This document shows, one piece after another, positions 1-8,068 of a DNA stretch of 64,000 nucleotides. The translations under genes were made by a program, and so were the position numbers. The stretch is taken from the NCBI GenBank assembly GCA_963806495.1, contig CAWDYA010000011.1:186001-250000 (forward strand), written 5' to 3'. This DNA is from CAWDYA01 sp963806495 (GTDB lineage: Bacteria > Acidobacteriota > Polarisedimenticolia > JACPZX01 > DASXTC01). Each line of letters opens with the position of its first letter. The first letter of the stretch is position 1. A model generated the notes under the pieces. It was not told where the DNA came from, made no database searches, and saw nothing but the letters and a program-made list of their open reading frames with translations.

Positions 1-998
1 ATCTGCTTCTTGAAGTACAGCGTCGCCAGCGACTGATTGAAGGTCTGCATCCCGTACTTGGCCTGGCCCGACTGCATCATCGCGTAGATCTGGTGGACCT
101 TGTCCTCGCGGATGAGGTTTCGGACGGCCGAGTTCGGCACGAGGATCTCCATCGCGAGCGCACGGCCCTGGTTGTTCGCCCTGGGCAGCAGCGACTGGCA
201 GAGGATCCCTTCGAGCACGAACGAGAGCTGGGCACGCACCTGCGACTGCTGGTGCGACGGGAACACGTCGATGATCCGGTTGATGGTCTGGACGGCCGAG
301 TTCGTGTGCAGGGTCGCGAAGGTCAGGTGGCCCGTCTCCGAGATCCTCAGCGCCGCCTCGATCGTCTCGAGGTCGCGCATCTCGCCGATCAGCACGACAT
401 CCGGGTCCTGCCGGAGAACCGACCTGAGGGCGTTGGGGAACGAGTGGGTGTCGGCGTGCAGCTCGCGCTGGTTGACCATGCACTTCTTGTGCGAGTGCAG
501 ATACTCGACCGGGTCCTCGATCGTCACGATGTGCTCGTGGCGCTCGGAGTTGACCTTGTCCAGCATGGCGGCGAGCGTGGTCGACTTGCCGGAGCCGGTC
601 GGGCCCGTCACGAGGATCAGCCCACGGGGCTTCTCGCACAGCTTGGTCACCACGTCCGGCAGCCCCAGATCCTTGAACCCCTTGATCTCCCACGGGATTG
701 TCCGGAACGCACCCGCCACCGCGCCTCGCTGGCTGTAGATGTTGGCGCGGAACCGCGCCAGCCCCTTCACGCCGAACGACAGGTCGAGCTCGAACGTCTC
801 CTCGAAACGGTGCTTCTGGTTGTCGGTGAGGATCGAGTAGCAGAGCTGCTTCGTCTCCGGCGCCGCCAGAGGCGGGAGCTGCAGAGGGATCAGCTTGCCG
901 TCGATCCGGATCTGCGGCGGCGAGTTGGTCGTGACATGGAGGTCGGTGCCCCCCTGCTCCACGAGCGTTTTCAAGAGCTGATGCAATGTGACCGTCAT
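1..998 (-). CDS. pilT: PilT twitching-motility ATPase, C-terminus cut by window edge
   Basis: Hexameric retraction ATPase of type IV pili, acting at the cytoplasmic base of the pilus. About 332 codons are present, beginning ATG at 998 (MTVTLHQLLK) behind a GAGGAG ribosome site. The frame stays open to base 1, so only roughly the last 20-40 residues are missing compared with usual PilT. Visible motifs are Walker A GPTGSGKST, the Walker-B region VVLIGEMRDLETI, the His-box region TGHLTFATLHTNSA, and a retraction-type C-terminal region ending in RANNQGRAMALEILV. It lies 9 bases after the pilB stop, so the two are almost certainly co-transcribed. Alternatives such as PilU cannot be excluded without the last residues. 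Confidence 0.95.
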   Translation of the reverse strand, partial: MTVTLHQLLKTLVEQGGTDLHVTTNSPPQIRIDGKLIPLQLPPLAAPETKQLCYSILTDNQKHRFEETFELDLSFGVKGLARFRANIYSQRGAVAGAFRTIPWEIKGFKDLGLPDVVTKLCEKPRGLILVTGPTGSGKSTTLAAMLDKVNSERHEHIVTIEDPVEYLHSHKKCMVNQRELHADTHSFPNALRSVLRQDPDVVLIGEMRDLETIEAALRISETGHLTFATLHTNSAVQTINRIIDVFPSHQQSQVRAQLSFVLEGILCQSLLPRANNQGRALAMEILVPNSAVRNLIREDKVHQIYAMMQSGQAKYGMQTFNQSLATLYFKKQ

Positions 999-1007
999 GT
1001 GACTCCT

Positions 1008-2724
1008 CTAGAGGACCGTTTCCCTGAGAACCTCCTCGACGGTCGTCACGCCGTCCCGCAGTTTCTGGAGGCCGCTTCCACGAAGCGTCTGCATGCCTTC
1101 ATCGATCGCCTTCTTCCTCAGCTCCATCGCCGAGGCACCGCAGAGAATCATCTCCTTGAGCCCGTCGGAGATCTCCATGACCTCGTACAGGCCCACCCTG
1201 CCCTTGTACCCCGTGTTGTTGCAGTTGGGGCAACCCTTGCCCTTGTAGAGCCGTATCCTGGGCGCCTCGTCGGAGGTGAAACCGATCTCGGTGAGCGCGT
1301 TCGCCGGCATGTGCACTTCCTCCTTGCAGCCCGAGCAGCACCGCCGGATGAGCCGCTGGGCGCAGATCAGGTTCACCGAGGTGGCGACCAGGAACGGCTC
1401 GATCCCCATGTTCATGAGCCTGTTGATGGTGGAGGGTGCGTCGTTGGTGTGCAGCGTGGAGAGCACCAGGTGGCCCGTCAGGGCCGCCTTGACCGCGATC
1501 TCGGCCGTCTCGAAGTCGCGGATCTCACCGACCAGGATGATGTTGGGGTCCTGCCGGAGGAAGGAGCGCAGCGTGCTGGCGAAGTTCAGCCCGATCTGCT
1601 CCTTCATCTGCACCTGGTTGATCCCGTGCAGGTTGAACTCGACCGGATCCTCGGCCGTCATGATGTTGGTCTCGGGCGTGTTGACGCGCGCCATCGAGGA
1701 GTAGAGCGTGTTGGTCTTGCCCGACCCGGTCGGCCCGGTGACCAGCACCATTCCGTACGGCTTGAAGATCGCCTTCTCGAACTTGGAGAGCGACTCCGCC
1801 TCGAAGCCGAGACGCGTCATGTCGAGCATGAGGTTCTCCTTGTCGAGGAGCCTCAGCACGATCTTCTCGCCGAACAGGGTGGGCAGGACGGAGACGCGAT
1901 AATCCATCTCCTTGTTCTTGTTCTGCAGCTTCATCTTGATCTTGATGCGGCCGTCCTGGGGGAGCCGTTTCTCGGCGATGTCGAGCTTCGCCATGATCTT
2001 CAGCCTCGAGGTGATGGCGTCCCTCAGCTTCATCGGCGGGTTCATGATCTCGTACAGAACGCCGTCGATCCGGTACCGGACACGGAAGTCCTTCTCGTAC
2101 GGCTCGATGTGGATGTCGCTGGCGCCCCGCTTGATCGAGTCGGTCAGGATCAGGTTCACCAGCTTGACGACGGGGGCCTCTTCCGTGGCCGCCTCGAGAC
2201 GGGCCAGGTCGAGCTCTTCCTCCTCCTCGAGCAGCTCGAGGTTCTCGGTGTCGGTCTCGGTCATCTCGTCCATGACCTTCTTCAGCTCGAGCTGATGCGA
2301 CGAGCCGTAGTACTTGTCGATGCCGTCCTTGATCGCCATCTCGGAGGCGACCACCGGCTCGACGTTGTACCCGGTCATGAACTTGATGTCGTCCATCGCG
2401 AAAACGTTCGTCGGGTCGACCATCGCGATGGTGAGCGTGGCCCCGGTCCGGCTGATCGGCATGATCAGGTACTTCTGCGCGACCTCGGACGGGATCAGCT
2501 TGATGACCGCCTCATCGATCTCGAATCGACTCGAGCTTGATGGCGGGGACGCCGTACTGCTGGGACAGGAGCTGGGTGATGTCGTCTTCCTTGACCATCC
2601 CCAGCTTGACGAGGTTGTACCCGAGCTTTCCGCCGTTGGTTTTCTGGTGTTCGAGGGCTTTGCTGAGCTGGTCCTCGGTGATCAGGTGGGCCTTCACCAG
2701 CATTTCGCCCAGCTTGACCGCCAT
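1008..2724 (-). CDS. pilB: PilB type IV pilus extension ATPase, one frameshift
   Basis: Pilus-assembly ATPase, GspE/PilB family. The start is ATG 2724 (MAVKLGEMLV) after GAGGAG. The first 67 residues form a MshEN/GspII_E_N domain. The frame then breaks at about 2523: removing one C restores the frame so that LESI continues into EIDEAVIKLI, and the rest reads open to 1008. The corrected length is about 571 aa, normal for PilB. Walker A GPTGSGKT, the Asp-box region, Walker B IILVGEIRDFETA and the zinc tetracysteine (CCSGC, then GCPNC) are all intact. Either a sequencing indel or a recent inactivation explains it. Because everything else is conserved and other essential genes here carry similar indels, I favour an error. 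The neighbour pilT supports the function. Confidence 0.9.
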
Positions 2725-2859
2725 GAAGCTCCTCGCGCAGTGTCGGATCGGGCGGGGAGTCTCCCGCCACGCACCGAGACCCTGTGGTGATGTCGCCGCC
2801 GGGTCCCGGTTTCATGCGGACGCAAGGGGTCCGGTCACCCGCGGTGAAGTCGGGGGCGA

Positions 2860-2887
2860 AATTTATGTCGAGTGACACTTTTGTCAA
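2860..2887 (-). promoter_or_regulatory. sigma-70-like promoter for pilB-pilT
   Basis: On the minus strand, TTGACA (2887-2882) is followed after 16 bases by TAAATT (2865-2860). It lies about 135 bases upstream of the pilB start and points toward it. The -35 is a perfect consensus match and the -10 is close. The surrounding 2725-2970 stretch holds no convincing gene. Confidence 0.55.
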
Positions 2888-2970
2888 GACACCGCAACTG
2901 CATGGGGCAACAGGGTTTGGGGCCCTCGGGAGGGGCCGGGGGCGGGTTTTTCGGGACCGGACCCGCGGCC

Positions 2971-3708
2971 TCAGACGCCCAGCGCGAGGCGGTGCGCCAG
3001 GACCTCGGGCAGCCCGGCATCCAGGATGCGGCGCTGCGCGGCTTCGACATCGTACGGGACCCTGCGGACCTCGAATGTCCGCTTCCGGTCGTCCAGGATC
3101 GCGTAGGAGGCGCTTGGATTGTGGTCCCGAGGCTGCCCGATGGAGCCCGGGTTGAGCAGATACCGGATCCCCGGCTCGAGCGGCAGCGTCTCCCCCTCGG
3201 CCGAGAGCATGCGTGACACGATGCGTCTTCCGGCGAGGGAGAACATGCAGGTGAAGTGGCTGTGGCCGAACAGGGCAACGTCGAACTCGTCCCGCCCGAA
3301 GGCCAGGGCGGCGTCGATATCTCCGAGGATGTACTCCTCCTCGTCATGGGGACTGCCGTGCGCAATCACGAATCCCCCGGCATCCCTCGGCCCCTCCGGC
3401 AGGGAGCGCAGCCAGGCTTTCCCCTCCGGCGAGACCGCTTCGCGCGTCCACATCGCCGCCGTGAGCGCCGCCTCGTGGAACGTCTCTCCTCCCGTGACCC
3501 CGCTCACCACCTTGTCGTGGTTGCCGCGAACGACGGCTGCCGGCTCGAGCTCGCGCAGACGCGCGATCACCTCGTTGGGGCTCGCCCCGTATCCGACGAT
3601 GTCGCCGAGGCACACCGCCCGGTCGAACCCCTGGCCGCGCGCGTCGGCCAGGACGCTGTCGAGGGCCTCGGCGTTGGAGTGCAGATCGCTCAGGATGAGG
3701 CTGCGCAT
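2971..3708 (-). CDS. calcineurin-like metallophosphoesterase (YfcE/MJ0936-like)
   Basis: A 245-aa cytosolic phosphodiesterase of the calcineurin-like superfamily. The dimetal ligand motifs occur in order: LSDLHSN near residue 6, CLGDIVGYG near 34, GNHD near 61, IAHGSPHD, and FGHSH near 147, followed by the family-typical LLNPGSIGQPRD. The substrate cannot be told from sequence; relatives hydrolyse cyclic or bis-phosphodiesters in vitro. It is downstream of aroK by 12 bases and probably shares its transcript, but a functional link is not evident. Confidence 0.85.
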   Translation of the reverse strand: MRSLILSDLHSNAEALDSVLADARGQGFDRAVCLGDIVGYGASPNEVIARLRELEPAAVVRGNHDKVVSGVTGGETFHEAALTAAMWTREAVSPEGKAWLRSLPEGPRDAGGFVIAHGSPHDEEEYILGDIDAALAFGRDEFDVALFGHSHFTCMFSLAGRRIVSRMLSAEGETLPLEPGIRYLLNPGSIGQPRDHNPSASYAILDDRKRTFEVRRVPYDVEAAQRRILDAGLPEVLAHRLALGV

Positions 3709-3720
3709 GATCTCCCGTCC

Positions 3721-4236
3721 TCAGTGCAGCGCGGCGAGCTGGGACGCGATCGACCGCGCCACGGCTTCCGGGCCGCCGGCCGCCGCGTCGGCGCGCATGT
3801 CGGCGCTGCGGTAGCCCGCCAGCCTCTCCCGGAGCAACTCCGCCATCCTCTCGGGCGTGGAGAGCAGAGGCCGTCTCTCCCCGCCACGGCACCTGTCGAG
3901 CATCGTCTCGAGCGGGGCGTCGAGCCAGACGCTCACCCCGGTGCGATGGATGAACTCCCGGTTCTCCCACCGGGTGAGGGTGCCGCCCCCCGTGGCGATG
4001 ACGACCCCGCGCTGCGTCCCGGTCTCCCGCAGGGCGTTCGCCTCGAGACGCCGGAACTCCGCCTCACCCCCCTGCTCGAAGATCTCCGCGATGCTCAGAC
4101 CGCGCAGTTTCTCGATCTCGTGATCCAGGTCGACGAAGCGCAGGCCCAGTTCCTTCGCGAGGAGCCCGCCGACGCTGGTCTTGCCCGAGCCCATGAAACC
4201 GACGAGATAGATCCGGTCGCGGCGCTTCATGTCCAT
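3721..4236 (-). CDS. aroK: shikimate kinase
   Basis: Phosphorylates shikimate at the 3-hydroxyl, step five of the chorismate pathway. The 171-aa product matches the family length. Walker A is GFMGSGKTS near residue 14. The shikimate-binding region is DLDHEIEKL, followed by the AEFRRLEANAL segment, the TGGG motif (VIATGGGT) and the lid region CRGGERRPLL. The start is ATG 4236 (MDMKRRD), with a second ATG at 4230 possible. It sits 64 bases after the ABC membrane protein and 12 before the phosphoesterase, in the same direction. Confidence 0.93.
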   Translation of the reverse strand: MDMKRRDRIYLVGFMGSGKTSVGGLLAKELGLRFVDLDHEIEKLRGLSIAEIFEQGGEAEFRRLEANALRETGTQRGVVIATGGGTLTRWENREFIHRTGVSVWLDAPLETMLDRCRGGERRPLLSTPERMAELLRERLAGYRSADMRADAAAGGPEAVARSIASQLAALH

Positions 4237-4300
4237 TGCCAGAGAATACAGCCTCGCCACCCGTTCCATCAACGCCGGGACGCCCTCTCCGGCGGCGCGC

Positions 4301-5004
4301 TCAACCGCCGCCGAGGAGCGACTCGCGATCGGCAAGCACCGCGACGACCCGGAGCGCCCCGAGGCCGGCAGCCAGCGAAGCGAGGAGCAGCGGCGCGAGA
4401 TACCGGGACATCCCGATGAGGAGGAGGGCGACACGGGCGGAATCGACCAGCACCAGCGCACCGTAGCCGGCAAGCAATCCCAGCATGAACCCCGACTGGC
4501 TGCGGGCCGCGAAGAGCGAGGCGATGCCGGACGCGGCCAGCCAGACGCCCGCGACCTGCGCGGCGAGGACGAACCGCACGAAGGCGCCCGCGCCGTCGCC
4601 GGCCCACTGACCCGCGCCGAGACGGTATCCGGCCTCGGCCAGCGGGTACGCCACCAGGGGCCATACGAGCGCCAGTGCGAGCGTGGGCAGCGCGAGCGCC
4701 ACGACAAGGTTCTGCGTCGATATCGGCGCCGCGAGCACGGCTCCATCCCGCCGGTGAGCTTCCGCGCCAGCGCCACTTCCGCCAGCAGCCCCAGACCGGC
4801 CACCGCCGGCCAGGCAGCGCCCATCACCAGCGAGTGCCTGAACCCGAACCCGGTCGCCCACAGAGGGCTTGCCGCCGCGCCGCCATCGATGAACCCCATC
4901 TGGAAGGGCCACCACAGCAGAAACGGCAGCGTGAGCCAGACGAACCCTTTCCGCTGTCGAGCCTCCACGACGAGATCGAGCGCCACCCAGAGCGCGCCTC
5001 TCAC
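4301..5004 (-). CDS. polytopic membrane protein, ABC partner (frameshifted)
   Basis: Likely membrane partner of the ATPase encoded just upstream. The GTG start at 5004 overlaps the ATPase stop (GTGA). The first about 85 residues read VRGALWVALD... through ARKLTGG. The frame then breaks near 4745 and continues as AVLAAPISTQNL to the stop at 4301. Corrected, it is about 234 aa with five to six hydrophobic segments, the size of an ABC-2 or CcmB-type permease. I see no diagnostic motif, so the permease role is inferred from hydrophobicity and from translational coupling. The frameshift falls between two membrane-like segments and looks like a single-base indel. Confidence 0.6.
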
Positions 5005-5753
5005 GGCGAGCGCCGCAGGAGGCGGCGGCAGGCCTCCTCGAATGGGACGGGATCCCGCCCCTCGCCGGCTGCGCTGTTCATGATGTCCGCGGGCGCGCCG
5101 TGAGCCACGACACGTCCTTCCGACAGGATCACCACCCGCCGGCACAGGCTGACCACCTCACCGGGATCGTGAGTGGACAGTAGAACGGTCCGACCGGCGC
5201 CGGCTCGCGAGGCGATCAGCCCGCGCACGGCGGCCGCCGCCACGATGTCGAGGCCCGAGGTCGGCTCGTCCAGCAGCAGAACCCTCGGCTCGTGCACGAT
5301 GGCCCGTGCGAGAGCTATCCGGGACTTCCAGCCTCGGGACAGGGTGCCGATCGGGGTGCCCGCGTGGGCTGCCGCGCCGACGAGGCGGAGGGCGCGCCGG
5401 GCCTGCTCGAGCGCGGTCCGCCGGATCGCACCTCGCAGCGACGCGTGCAATGCCACGTGCCAGAGGGGAGTGAGGCGATCCGGAAGAGCGGGATCCTGCG
5501 TCAGCAGCCCGAGGCCGGCCCGGGCCGCAATGGGCTTCGCGCCGATGTCGTAGCCGGCCACCCGGGCGAGCCCGGTGTCGGCCCGGAGGATTCCCGCGAG
5601 GACCCGCAGCAAGGTCGTCTTGCCCGAGCCGTTGGGCCCGAAGAGGGCGGTCACCTCTCCCGCGCGAGCGGTGAAGGTCACCCCGTCGAGCGCGACCACG
5701 CCGGCGCCGCGGGCCGTGCCGAGACGGCGGCAGAGTCGCTCCACCTCGATCAC
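5001..5753 (-). CDS. ABC transporter ATP-binding protein (ABC-2/GldA-like)
   Basis: A 250-aa nucleotide-binding subunit. The GTG start at 5753 overlaps the upstream stop as GTGA, which fixes the start. Walker A is GPNGSGKTT near residue 40, the Q-loop is GLLTQD, Walker B is VLLLDEPTSGLD and the H-loop is LLSTHD. The signature is LSRGW where LSGGQ is usual, so the C-loop is degenerate, although the ATP-hydrolysis residues are kept. It is closest in style to NatA, CcmA and GldA exporters. It lies between the two GldG-like proteins and the small membrane protein, so it probably energises the same complex. The substrate is unknown; the cysteine-repeat protein at the operon head is one candidate. 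Confidence 0.85.
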   Translation of the reverse strand: MIEVERLCRRLGTARGAGVVALDGVTFTARAGEVTALFGPNGSGKTTLLRVLAGILRADTGLARVAGYDIGAKPIAARAGLGLLTQDPALPDRLTPLWHVALHASLRGAIRRTALEQARRALRLVGAAAHAGTPIGTLSRGWKSRIALARAIVHEPRVLLLDEPTSGLDIVAAAAVRGLIASRAGAGRTVLLSTHDPGEVVSLCRRVVILSEGRVVAHGAPADIMNSAAGEGRDPVPFEEACRRLLRRSP

Positions 5754-8068
5754 GGCGCGGACACCGGCGCCGGATCCGCCATCAGCAAATCCATCAGCTC
5801 GCGCTGCCCCCGGTGCCGGCTTTGCTGTGCCCGGTCCGGGATGGCGTACACCCCCCCGAGGCTTCGATCGCTGAAGAGAGCCCCGTCCCCCGCGACCAGG
5901 ATCCGCCCACGACCGACCTGCCTCCACACCACACCGACACCCCCCGCGAGCGTCACCTGCTCACCGTCTTCGGCGGCGAGCTCGAGACGCGGCACGACCT
6001 CGCCGGATCCTTCGTCGCCTCCGGACCCGCCCGTCACGCGGCGCGATCGAAGTCCGTACCGTGAGACGATCGCATCCGCGGCCGACCCCGGGCTCATGAT
6101 GGAGTCGATCACCAGGAGACGGCCTCCTCTGCCGAGATATCCGTCCAGCGCGGAGATCTCCCCGGCGGTCAGCCTGCGCCCGGGCAGGACCGAGACGATC
6201 GGATCGTCCCCCTCGAGCGCCCTCGCGAGCGCGCCTGTGCGTGGCCACAACCCGCTGCGGGCCGCGTCGATGAACAGGCTGTTGAAGCCGAGCCAGGAAG
6301 GAAGCGCGTCGCGCGAGACCAGCGGTGAGTGAGGTGCGATCCCGGGCCGGGAGACGTCGATGTCGAAGATCACCGCGCGAGGCGATGCAGCGTTCGGCGG
6401 GGAATCCCGGGACGGGAGCGTTACCGAGGAGACGGTCCACGCCGCGGTCAGCATGCCCCCGAGCGCGATCCACAGCGCGAGGGACGCGGCGGGCCGATCC
6501 AGCGGGCCCAGCCGCAGGGCGCCGGCACCGGCGAGCAGGAGGCCGAGCAACGCGAGCACCGGCCGGACCCAGGCGGATCCGGGCGGGCGCCGGCGTGACA
6601 ACCAGTCGATCATGTTGAGGGTGAGCTCGCGGCGCCCCGGCCAGAGCAGCGAGAAGCTCGAGAAGTTGGTGCTGTCGGAGAACGCCGCCACGCGGCCCCG
6701 GCCATGAGCGACCACGGCGGCCTGGACGAACAGACCGAACCGCTCATCCGGATCGAGGTGGATGTCGCCGAAGAAGTTCACGTGACCGTAGTCGACTTCC
6801 TCTGCTCCGAGCCGGCGCCCGACGATCACGTGCTCGGCGCGCCAGGGAACGTCCAGCGTGCATGAGGTCTCGAAGGGATAGGTGGCGATTCCCCGCAGTA
6901 TCGGGTGCGGCGCCGCGGGCGACGGTTTGAACACATCGTCCCGCTCGTGGTCGAGCGGGAAGGTGTCGTCGAAGTTGAAACGGATGCCATACGGAGCCGC
7001 GACACCGTTGAGCACCGTGCTCATCCCGAACAGATTGGTGTGGTCGCCGATCAGATACAGCCCGCCGCCGCGACGCACGAACCGCTCTATCCGCGCGATC
7101 GTCTCCTCGTCGTACGGGGACGTCGGCGTCTTGATGATCAGCACGTCGGTCCCGTCGAGATCCGACTCTCCGGGCGTGCGGGACGTCACCCGCGTGGGAT
7201 AGTGCAGGCCGATCCAGGTCCTCCACAGACCGTAGTTGTAGAGACTGCGCTGACCGTAGCGGGTGTGATCGAACGGCGGCTCGGTCCACTCCCAGTCGCT
7301 GTGGCTCTCGTCGACGAGTACCCTCCCCTCACCCGGACGTCCGGGATTCCGGTACCCCCAGGCCGTGCCCAGCAACACGGCGCCGGTCGCGAGCATCGCC
7401 ACGGCGTGCGCCCACGGGCGGGCGCGCCGCTCCGGCGCGTATCCGGATCCGGGCCCGCCGAGCGCCATCGACGCGAGCGGCAGGAAGCCGACGAGGGTCA
7501 CCGCCGGCTCGTACAGCAGCGGAACCCGCGCGCCGCCCGCGATCACCAGCGCCATCGCCACGAGCCGGCACGCCCCGTAGCCCGACACGATCGCGATCAG
7601 GCGCCAGGACCTCGCGGGAGCCGCCACCAGCAACGCCGGCAGGATCCGGGCGAGTGACGGCCCAGCCGCGGCCTCCCAGGTCATCCGGAAGGCGCGCGCT
7701 CCCGGCGCGGCGGGCAGGAGCAGCGCGCCACCCCCGTCGACTCCCGCATCGAGCCCCGCCGCCGAGAGCACCGCCGCCGCGGCCCGGCCCGCTCCCGGGA
7801 TCGCGTGGAGGTGGGACGCGATCACCGGGAGCACGCATTGCAGTGCAACCAGCAGCGCCGCGATGCTCGCGGGCGCGGCCGCGGCGGCGGCGAGTCGGGA
7901 GGCCCCGCCCGCCGTGCGTCGTTCGCCACCGGCAAGGAGGAAGCAGGCAAAGCCCGACACGGTGAAGGCCCAGAACAGGCCCGGCCGCGGCTCGACGTAG
8001 AAGCCGTCGAGGAAGCCCCAGGCGAGCGCCATCAACAGCGCGCCCACGACACGCAACCGGGGTGTCAC
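5750..8068 (-). CDS. membrane protein with GldG-like domains (paralogue B)
   Basis: A 772-aa product starting at GTG 8068, which overlaps the stop of paralogue A as GTGA. The N-terminal about 280 residues contain many hydrophobic segments. Residues about 290-550 form a GldG/ABC-auxiliary-like (glutamine-amidotransferase fold) domain: GTDVLIIKTPTS, an RFVRRGGGLYLIGDHTN loop, then VNFFGDIH and RVAAFSDSTNFS. Two further hydrophobic segments follow. The last part is a second such domain, with DPIVSVLPGRRLT and YLGRGGRLLVIDS. It is colinear with paralogue A over its length. It is not a recognised enzyme: the amidotransferase catalytic triad is not apparent. Its likely role is an extracytoplasmic subunit of an ABC-driven envelope machine. 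Confidence 0.7.
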   Translation of the reverse strand: MTPRLRVVGALLMALAWGFLDGFYVEPRPGLFWAFTVSGFACFLLAGGERRTAGGASRLAAAAAAPASIAALLVALQCVLPVIASHLHAIPGAGRAAAAVLSAAGLDAGVDGGGALLLPAAPGARAFRMTWEAAAGPSLARILPALLVAAPARSWRLIAIVSGYGACRLVAMALVIAGGARVPLLYEPAVTLVGFLPLASMALGGPGSGYAPERRARPWAHAVAMLATGAVLLGTAWGYRNPGRPGEGRVLVDESHSDWEWTEPPFDHTRYGQRSLYNYGLWRTWIGLHYPTRVTSRTPGESDLDGTDVLIIKTPTSPYDEETIARIERFVRRGGGLYLIGDHTNLFGMSTVLNGVAAPYGIRFNFDDTFPLDHERDDVFKPSPAAPHPILRGIATYPFETSCTLDVPWRAEHVIVGRRLGAEEVDYGHVNFFGDIHLDPDERFGLFVQAAVVAHGRGRVAAFSDSTNFSSFSLLWPGRRELTLNMIDWLSRRRPPGSAWVRPVLALLGLLLAGAGALRLGPLDRPAASLALWIALGGMLTAAWTVSSVTLPSRDSPPNAASPRAVIFDIDVSRPGIAPHSPLVSRDALPSWLGFNSLFIDAARSGLWPRTGALARALEGDDPIVSVLPGRRLTAGEISALDGYLGRGGRLLVIDSIMSPGSAADAIVSRYGLRSRRVTGGSGGDEGSGEVVPRLELAAEDGEQVTLAGGVGVVWRQVGRGRILVAGDGALFSDRSLGGVYAIPDRAQQSRHRGQRELMDLLMADPAPVSAP

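Noticed and set aside
93..2540. Long plus-strand open frame of over 800 codons across pilT and pilB
   Set aside because: It is the opposite-strand shadow of two clear ATPase genes; its composition (Arg, His, Asp, Val rich) has no protein-like pattern.
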